A stretch of DNA of 16,298 nt, taken from positions 1 through 16,298 of the forward strand of contig JAWLGN010000113.1 in the NCBI GenBank assembly GCA_041685075.1, read 5' to 3'. The position numbers and the translations under genes are program-made. Each line of letters begins with the position of its first letter. Positions within the stretch are counted from its first letter, which is position 1. Shown piece after piece: positions 12,061 through 16,298 of the stretch. The notes beneath the pieces were generated by a model. It was not told where the DNA came from, made no database searches, and saw only the letters and a program-made list of their open reading frames with translations. This DNA is from JAMCRM01 sp041685075 (lineage in GTDB: Bacteria; Acidobacteriota; Terriglobia; Bryobacterales; Bryobacteraceae).

Positions 12061-13463
12061 ACCGACTTCGCAACAGGCTGATCCTGATCTTTCTGGCCGC
12101 CACCCTGGCGCCTTTGGGTGCCACCCTGTGGATTACCACTTCGCTGCTCGAACGCAGCTTGAAGTATTCATCCACCGTGGAGGTGGACCGCATCTCCCAT
12201 ACGCTCGAGACCACCGGGCGGGAGTTCTACCAGCGCGCGCGCGAGCAGTTGAAGGCCGCGGCCGAGTCCGGGAAGACGGAGCCCTCGGCGGTGTACAGGG
12301 CGCCGCGCGGGGAGTGGCCGGCGCCGGTGGCGGCGTTCTTCGCCAGCGGCGCGCCGGAGCGCTTCGTGCTGGCAGGCAACCAGGGCGACCGGCTGGACTA
12401 CTACGCGCGGCGCGGCGAGACGGTGTGGATGTGGTCGGAGAGCCTGGGGGAAGTGGCCATGGGGCGGCTCACCGACGAGATCGCCCGCGCGCGCCAGTTA
12501 GTGGATCTGCGGCGCGCCCACGACCTGCGCCGCGGCTTCACCTATACCTTCGTCGTGCTGGCGGCCTCGGTGTGGCTGCTCTCGCTGGCGCTCCTGGTGT
12601 ACCTGGCGCACCGCATCAGCCGGCCCATCCAGGAACTCACCGCCGGGCTGACCGAGCTGGCGGCGGGGAAGCTGGAGGTGCGGGTGCCGGTGCGGCGCGA
12701 CGACGAGGTGGGGCGCGCCAGCCAGGCGTTCAACGACATGGCCGCGCGGCTGAAGGAAAGCACCGACCGGCTGGTGTACCTCTCGCAGGTGGCAAGCTGG
12801 CAGGCGCTGGCGCGCAAGATGGCTCACGAGGTGAAGAACTCCCTCACCCCCATCCGGCTCACCGTGGAAGAGATGCTGGCGCGGCATGGGGAGGGCGACC
12901 GGGCCTTCATGGAACAGGCCGCCCAGATCGTCACCGAAGAGGTGGAGAGCCTGGAGCGGCGCGTGCGCGCCTTCTCGCAGTTCGCCTCCGAGCCGCCCGC
13001 CGACCCGGCGCGGCTGGACGTGAACGCGCTGCTGGAGGAGCGCATCGCATTCCTGGGCGCGGCACACCCAGAAGTGCGCTACTCGCTGGAGCTGGCGCGC
13101 TCGCGCCCCGCCGCGCTGGCCGATCCGGACCTGGTGCGGGGTATCCTCACCAACCTGCTGGAGAACGCCGCGCAGGCCGCCGGCCGCGGCGGCACGGTGC
13201 TGGGCAAGACCGCCACCCATAACGGGCGGGTGTCCATCGAGGTGCACGACTCCGGCCCGGGCTTGAGCGAACAGGCGCGCGCGACCCTGTTCGAACCCAC
13301 CATTTCATTCAAGAAGGGAGGCATGGGGCTGGGGCTTTCCATCGCGCGGAAAAGCGCCCTGCTCTCCGGCGGCGATCTCCAGGTGATAGAAGGGGAGTTA
13401 GGCGGCGCCGCGTTTCGCGTGCTGCTGCCGCCGGCCGCTCAATGGCAAGCAAGCGCGTCCTGA
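12057..13463 (+). CDS. NtrY-like membrane sensor histidine kinase
   Basis: The 468-residue product has TM1 (about 8-31), a periplasmic sensor region of about 130 residues, TM2 (about 161-186), a HAMP domain (about 187-240), and the kinase core. The H-box ARKMAHEVKNSLTPI contains phospho-acceptor H257. The ATPase domain shows the N-box NLLENAAQAA (from N366), G1 DSGPGLS and G2 GGMGLGLSIA. Unlike classical NtrY, there is no room for a PAS domain between HAMP and the H-box, so sensing likely depends on the periplasmic part. I chose GTG 12057, which overlaps the preceding stop by 4 nt and gives a basic N-terminus before TM1; an upstream ATG at 11985 lies deep inside the previous gene. The regulator gene overlaps its end by 22 nt. 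Confidence 0.92.
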   Translation: MNRLRNRLILIFLAATLAPLGATLWITTSLLERSLKYSSTVEVDRISHTLETTGREFYQRAREQLKAAAESGKTEPSAVYRAPRGEWPAPVAAFFASGAPERFVLAGNQGDRLDYYARRGETVWMWSESLGEVAMGRLTDEIARARQLVDLRRAHDLRRGFTYTFVVLAASVWLLSLALLVYLAHRISRPIQELTAGLTELAAGKLEVRVPVRRDDEVGRASQAFNDMAARLKESTDRLVYLSQVASWQALARKMAHEVKNSLTPIRLTVEEMLARHGEGDRAFMEQAAQIVTEEVESLERRVRAFSQFASEPPADPARLDVNALLEERIAFLGAAHPEVRYSLELARSRPAALADPDLVRGILTNLLENAAQAAGRGGTVLGKTATHNGRVSIEVHDSGPGLSEQARATLFEPTISFKKGGMGLGLSIARKSALLSGGDLQVIEGELGGAAFRVLLPPAAQWQASAS

Positions 13464-14788
13464 TCGTAGATGACGAAGAGAACATCGGCCGTTCGCTGCG
13501 GATGATTCTCGAACGCGAGGGCTATCGCGTCTCCACCTGCCGTTCGGCGCGGGAGTTCAAAACGCACCCCGAGGCGCAGCGGGCCGACGCCTACCTGCTG
13601 GACGTGCGGCTGCCGGACGGCAACGGCATCGAACTGCTGCGCGCCATCCGGCAGAACGGGAGCGGCGCGCCGGTGGTGATGATCTCCGGGCACGGGACCA
13701 TCGCGGATGCCGTGGAGGCCACCCGCGCCGGGGCCTTCGACTTTCTCGAAAAGCCGCTCAGCCGCGACAAGGTGCTGCTCACTTTGAAGAACGCGCTGGA
13801 GCAATCCACGCTGCGGCAGGAGAACGAGCGGCTGCGGGAGATGGTGGGGAGCGGGCCGCAGATGATCGGGGCGAGCCCCGCCTGGCAGCGCACCGTCGAA
13901 CAGGCCTCCATGGCGGCGCGCTCGGACGCCCGGGTGCTGCTGATTGGCGAGTCCGGCACCGGAAAGGAGCTGCTGGCCGCCCACATCCACCAGAACAGCC
14001 CCTTCGCGCAGGCGCCTTTCGTGAAGGTGAACTGCGCCGCGATTCCGACGGAGCTGCTCGAAAGCGAGCTGTTCGGCCACGAGAAGGGCTCCTTCACAGG
14101 GGCCACGGGGACGCGCCGGGGAAAGTTCGAACTGGCCGACGGCGGCACCATCTTTCTGGACGAGGTGGGGGACCTGCATGCCGCTTCGCAGGCCAAGCTG
14201 CTGCGGGTGCTGCAGGAGGGCGAGTTCCACAGGGTGGGCGGCGAGCAGGCCATCCGGGTAAGCGTGCGGGTGATCTCCGCCACCAACCGCGACCTGGCCG
14301 CCCTGGTGCAGCAGGAAAAATTTCGGGAGGACCTCTACTACCGGCTGAGCGTGGTGCCCATCCGGGTGCCCACGCTGCGCGAGCGCCCGCAGGATGTGCG
14401 GCTGCTGGCCGAGTATTTCCTCGACGATTTCTGCGCGCGCAACAACTTCCGGCCCAAGGTGATCGACGACGACGTCTACCCGGTGCTGGAGGCCTACGGC
14501 TGGCCGGGCAACGCGCGCGAGCTGCGCAACATCATCGAGCGGATGGCCATCCTGACGCCGGGCGACCGGCTGACGCGCGAATCGGTGCCGGTGGAAGTGC
14601 GGATGCCGCGGGACACGGCGCCGCGCTCCACCTTGCAGGAGGCGCGGGAAAGCGCCGAGCGGGAGCACATCCTGCGGGCGCTCGAAGAAGCCGACTGGAA
14701 CGTCTCGAGCGCCGCCCGCGCGCTCGGCATGGAGCGCACCAACCTGCACAAGCGCATCCGGGCCTTGGGGCTGACGCGCACGCGGTAG
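13442..14788 (+). CDS. NtrX/NtrC-family sigma-54-dependent response regulator
   Basis: The 448-residue product has a receiver domain (1-120) with D9/D10/E11-type acidic pocket residues, phospho-acceptor D54 and K104. The AAA+ sigma-54 activation domain (about 140-370) has Walker A GESGTGKE (169-176), Walker B TIFLDE (236-241) and arginine-finger region REDLYYRL (295-302). The sigma-54 contact loop reads GSFTGA (216-221) in place of the more common GAFTGA; the essential FTGA part is intact, so activation should be retained. A Fis-type helix-turn-helix ends the protein (WNVSSAARALGMERTNLHKRI, about 419-439, DNA-binding). Its start lies 22 nt inside the kinase gene, so the pair is co-translated. 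Likely targets include -24/-12 promoters such as those in this window, which is inference. Confidence 0.95.
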   Translation: MASKRVLIVDDEENIGRSLRMILEREGYRVSTCRSAREFKTHPEAQRADAYLLDVRLPDGNGIELLRAIRQNGSGAPVVMISGHGTIADAVEATRAGAFDFLEKPLSRDKVLLTLKNALEQSTLRQENERLREMVGSGPQMIGASPAWQRTVEQASMAARSDARVLLIGESGTGKELLAAHIHQNSPFAQAPFVKVNCAAIPTELLESELFGHEKGSFTGATGTRRGKFELADGGTIFLDEVGDLHAASQAKLLRVLQEGEFHRVGGEQAIRVSVRVISATNRDLAALVQQEKFREDLYYRLSVVPIRVPTLRERPQDVRLLAEYFLDDFCARNNFRPKVIDDDVYPVLEAYGWPGNARELRNIIERMAILTPGDRLTRESVPVEVRMPRDTAPRSTLQEARESAEREHILRALEEADWNVSSAARALGMERTNLHKRIRALGLTRTR

Positions 14789-14800
14789 CGGGGCCGCTAC
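14785..14800. terminator. Palindrome holding both stop codons of a convergent pair
   Basis: GTAGCGGGGCCGCTAC gives a 6-bp stem (GTAGCG/CGCTAC) with a GGGC loop. The regulator's TAG (14786-14788) and the hydrolase's TAG on the other strand (14799-14797) occupy symmetric positions in the two arms. It can fold in either transcript; there is no T-run. Confidence 0.4.
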
Positions 14801-15831
14801 TCCGGCGAGCCGCCTTCCAGAAACCGCGCCACGCGCGGCGCCACCATCTCCATTTCGCAATCCAGGGCGCCGTGGCCGCAGGGGCTGTTGATCTCGATGG
14901 TGTGGCCCTGGACGAGGCGGGCGAACTCCAGCGCCGGCTCGGGATTCACCATGTGGTCCTGCAGGCCCACCACCACCAGCAGGCGGGCGCGCACGCGCGC
15001 CGCGGCCTTGGCCATGTCGCCGCCATAAGGTTTCGAGACATCGTGCGCCAGCATGGCCAGGAGCTGGCTGCGCCAGTTGTTGGCGTCGAAACGCTGGACG
15101 CTCTTCTCCATGGCCGCCATCCAGGCGGGATATCGTTCGGCAGGGGTCTGGCTGTTGCGTTGCTGCGGCGTCGAGATGCCCAGTAACTGGACGCCGGCCA
15201 GGGCCTGCATGGCGCGGGCGGGCGGCGTCTTGTATTCCCCGCCCATCCACGCGGGGTCGAGTTCGATGACCTTGCGCTGCGTGTCCCAGAGCAACAGGTC
15301 GTAGGTGGTCTGCCGGGGAGTCCCCAGCAGCGGGACGGCCAGGTGCGCGAAATCCGGGTAGGCCACCACCAGCTCGAAAGCCTGCATGCCGCCCATCGAG
15401 ATGCCCGCCACGGCGCGCAGGCGCTGGATGCCGAGGTGCCGGGTGAGCAGGATGTGCTGCGCGTTCACCAGGTCCCGGATGGTGAAGCGCGGAAAGCGCC
15501 CGCGCGGCTGGAGACGGCTGTTGGAGGGCGAAGACGAGACCCCGTTGCCCAGGGCGTCCACCGCGACGACGTACCAGCGCGAGGTGTCCAGCAGCCTGCC
15601 CGGTCCCGCCAGCCGGGCGATTTCCCTGCTGGTGGCCGCCAGGGCGCTGGGGACCAGCACGGCATTGGAACGCTCCGCGTTGAGCGTGCCGAATACCCGG
15701 TAGCCGATGCGGCAGTCGCGGAGCACTTCGCCGCTTTCGAGCTTCAGGTCGCCAATCGGGGCGAACTGTTGAGGTGGGGGCGCCTGCGCGGCGGCGGCGC
15801 AGGCTATCAGTACGAGAATGGCAATCCGCAT
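14797..15831 (-). CDS. Secreted alpha/beta hydrolase of the homoserine O-acetyltransferase (MetX) fold
   Basis: The 344-residue product begins MRIAILVLIACAAAAQA, a short signal peptide with likely cleavage near residue 17, so it acts outside the cytoplasm. The rest follows the MetX fold: RIGYRVFGTLNAERSNAVLV (41-60), a nucleophile elbow GISMGGMQ with S145, an acid D292 in GLQDHMVNP, and H320 in CGHGALDCE. MetX enzymes of methionine synthesis are cytoplasmic and keep a GGCxGSTGP-type loop; here it reads GNGVSSSPSN. A signal peptide plus that change argues for an extracytoplasmic esterase or acyltransferase and against a methionine enzyme. The start lies 2 nt after the stop of the hpnD-like gene, so the two are in one operon and probably coupled. 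Confidence 0.85.
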   Translation of the reverse strand: MRIAILVLIACAAAAQAPPPQQFAPIGDLKLESGEVLRDCRIGYRVFGTLNAERSNAVLVPSALAATSREIARLAGPGRLLDTSRWYVVAVDALGNGVSSSPSNSRLQPRGRFPRFTIRDLVNAQHILLTRHLGIQRLRAVAGISMGGMQAFELVVAYPDFAHLAVPLLGTPRQTTYDLLLWDTQRKVIELDPAWMGGEYKTPPARAMQALAGVQLLGISTPQQRNSQTPAERYPAWMAAMEKSVQRFDANNWRSQLLAMLAHDVSKPYGGDMAKAAARVRARLLVVVGLQDHMVNPEPALEFARLVQGHTIEINSPCGHGALDCEMEMVAPRVARFLEGGSPE

Positions 15832-15833
15832 AA

Positions 15834-16298
15834 TCACTTGATAAGCGCCCGCAGCACGACCCAGGACTTTTCCAGCCCCGAGAGCGAGACGCGGGTGCTG
15901 TAGACGTCGTAGTTGCGCCGCTCGATGCGGTCGAGCAGGCGCGAATAGATTCCGATCAGGGCGCGTAGGGCGGGACGGCTCGGCCGGCGCACCAGGTCGA
16001 TCAGGGGCATGGAACGGTCGTAGTAGGAGCGGGCCCGGGCGACCTCGAAGCTCATCAGGCGCACCAGTTCGCTGCCGCCGGAGCCGGTGGCGAGCTGCTC
16101 TTCGGTGACGCCGAAACGGCGCAGGTCTTCGAGCGGCAGGTAGATGCGGCCGCGCGCGGCATCCTCCTGGATGTCCCGCAGGATGTTGGTGAGCTGGAAG
16201 GCCACGCCGCATTGCTCGGCCAGCGCCGGCGCCTCAGGCGATTCGAAGCCGAAGATGTGAATGGTGGTGAGGCCCACCACCGAAGCCACCTGGTAGCA
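15834..16298 (-). CDS. hpnD: Squalene/phytoene synthase family protein (HpnD-like), 5' part outside the window
   Basis: The last 154 residues are visible; the gene enters from the right edge in frame (the first visible codons read CYQVASVVGL). This is the family's conserved YxVAxxVG segment. The second aspartate-rich motif is QLTNILRDIQEDAARGRIYLP, where DIQED is the DxxxD that binds Mg-diphosphate. The C-terminus (IYSRLLDRIERRNYDVYSTRVSLS) resembles HpnD, the presqualene-diphosphate synthase of bacterial hopanoid synthesis, more than plant-type phytoene synthases. HpnC or a carotenoid phytoene synthase are the alternatives; the missing half and the upstream gene would decide. A secreted hydrolase follows 2 nt downstream. 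Confidence 0.85.
   Translation of the reverse strand, partial: CYQVASVVGLTTIHIFGFESPEAPALAEQCGVAFQLTNILRDIQEDAARGRIYLPLEDLRRFGVTEEQLATGSGGSELVRLMSFEVARARSYYDRSMPLIDLVRRPSRPALRALIGIYSRLLDRIERRNYDVYSTRVSLSGLEKSWVVLRALIK

Noticed and set aside
13439..15250. A 603-codon minus-strand frame across the response regulator and hydrolase genes
   Set aside because: It spans two genes with full catalytic motifs in other frames and has shadow composition.
15832..16212. N-terminal extension of the MetX-fold hydrolase into the hpnD-like gene
   Set aside because: The extension overlaps a clear squalene/phytoene synthase frame; ATG 15831 gives a proper signal peptide.

Overview
The window is high-GC DNA from a free-living, outer-membrane-bearing bacterium. 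The mix of genes suggests a soil or sediment Acidobacteriota lineage (Solibacter/Bryobacter-like): a Tat-exported sulfatase, GH2 and GH-A glycosidases, a hopanoid-type squalene/phytoene synthase, a sigma-54 activator with an NtrY-type kinase, and an Omp85-type barrel. The taxon is inferred from gene content only. I see no tRNA, rRNA, CRISPR array, insertion sequence or phage gene.

Layout. (1) 1-2667, minus strand: two glycosidase genes overlapping by 14 nt, a GH2 enzyme followed by a clan GH-A enzyme that leaves the left edge. (2) 2668-2997: a divergent control region with a 20-bp imperfect palindrome. (3) 2998-6445, plus strand: branched-chain-type 2-oxoacid dehydrogenase E1 alpha and beta, 3 nt apart, then a secreted sulfatase. 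No E2 or E3 gene is present here. (4) 6446-7762: a gene with a very good -24/-12 (sigma-54) promoter, encoding an unusual fusion of a DUF892 (YciF-like) ferritin fold, five tandem basic octapeptides like a histone H1 tail, and a C-terminal conserved module. (5) 7776-9541, minus strand: coaD followed by a class I aspartate aminotransferase; the gap between them carries a tandem 29-bp duplication. (6) 9542-10178: a lower-GC stretch with a small RRM RNA-binding protein, preceded by a possible 24-codon ORF overlapping it by ATGA, and then control-like palindromes. (7) 10179-14788, plus strand: a four-gene operon with a one-POTRA Omp85 barrel, a DUF4390-like exported protein, an NtrY-like kinase and an NtrX/NtrC-like sigma-54 activator. 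The last three are joined by overlaps of 4 and 22 nt. (8) 14797-16298, minus strand: the 3' part of an hpnD-like synthase gene, then 2 nt later a secreted homoserine-O-acetyltransferase-fold hydrolase.

How it fits together. The most coherent idea is an envelope-stress or nitrogen/stationary-phase circuit. The two-component pair is encoded with two envelope proteins. Two matches to the sigma-54 -24/-12 element lie in the window, one before the ferritin-histone fusion and one directly at the start of the two-component operon itself. That the regulator acts on these sites is inference. Both convergent gene pairs end in a palindrome that contains both TAG stop codons.
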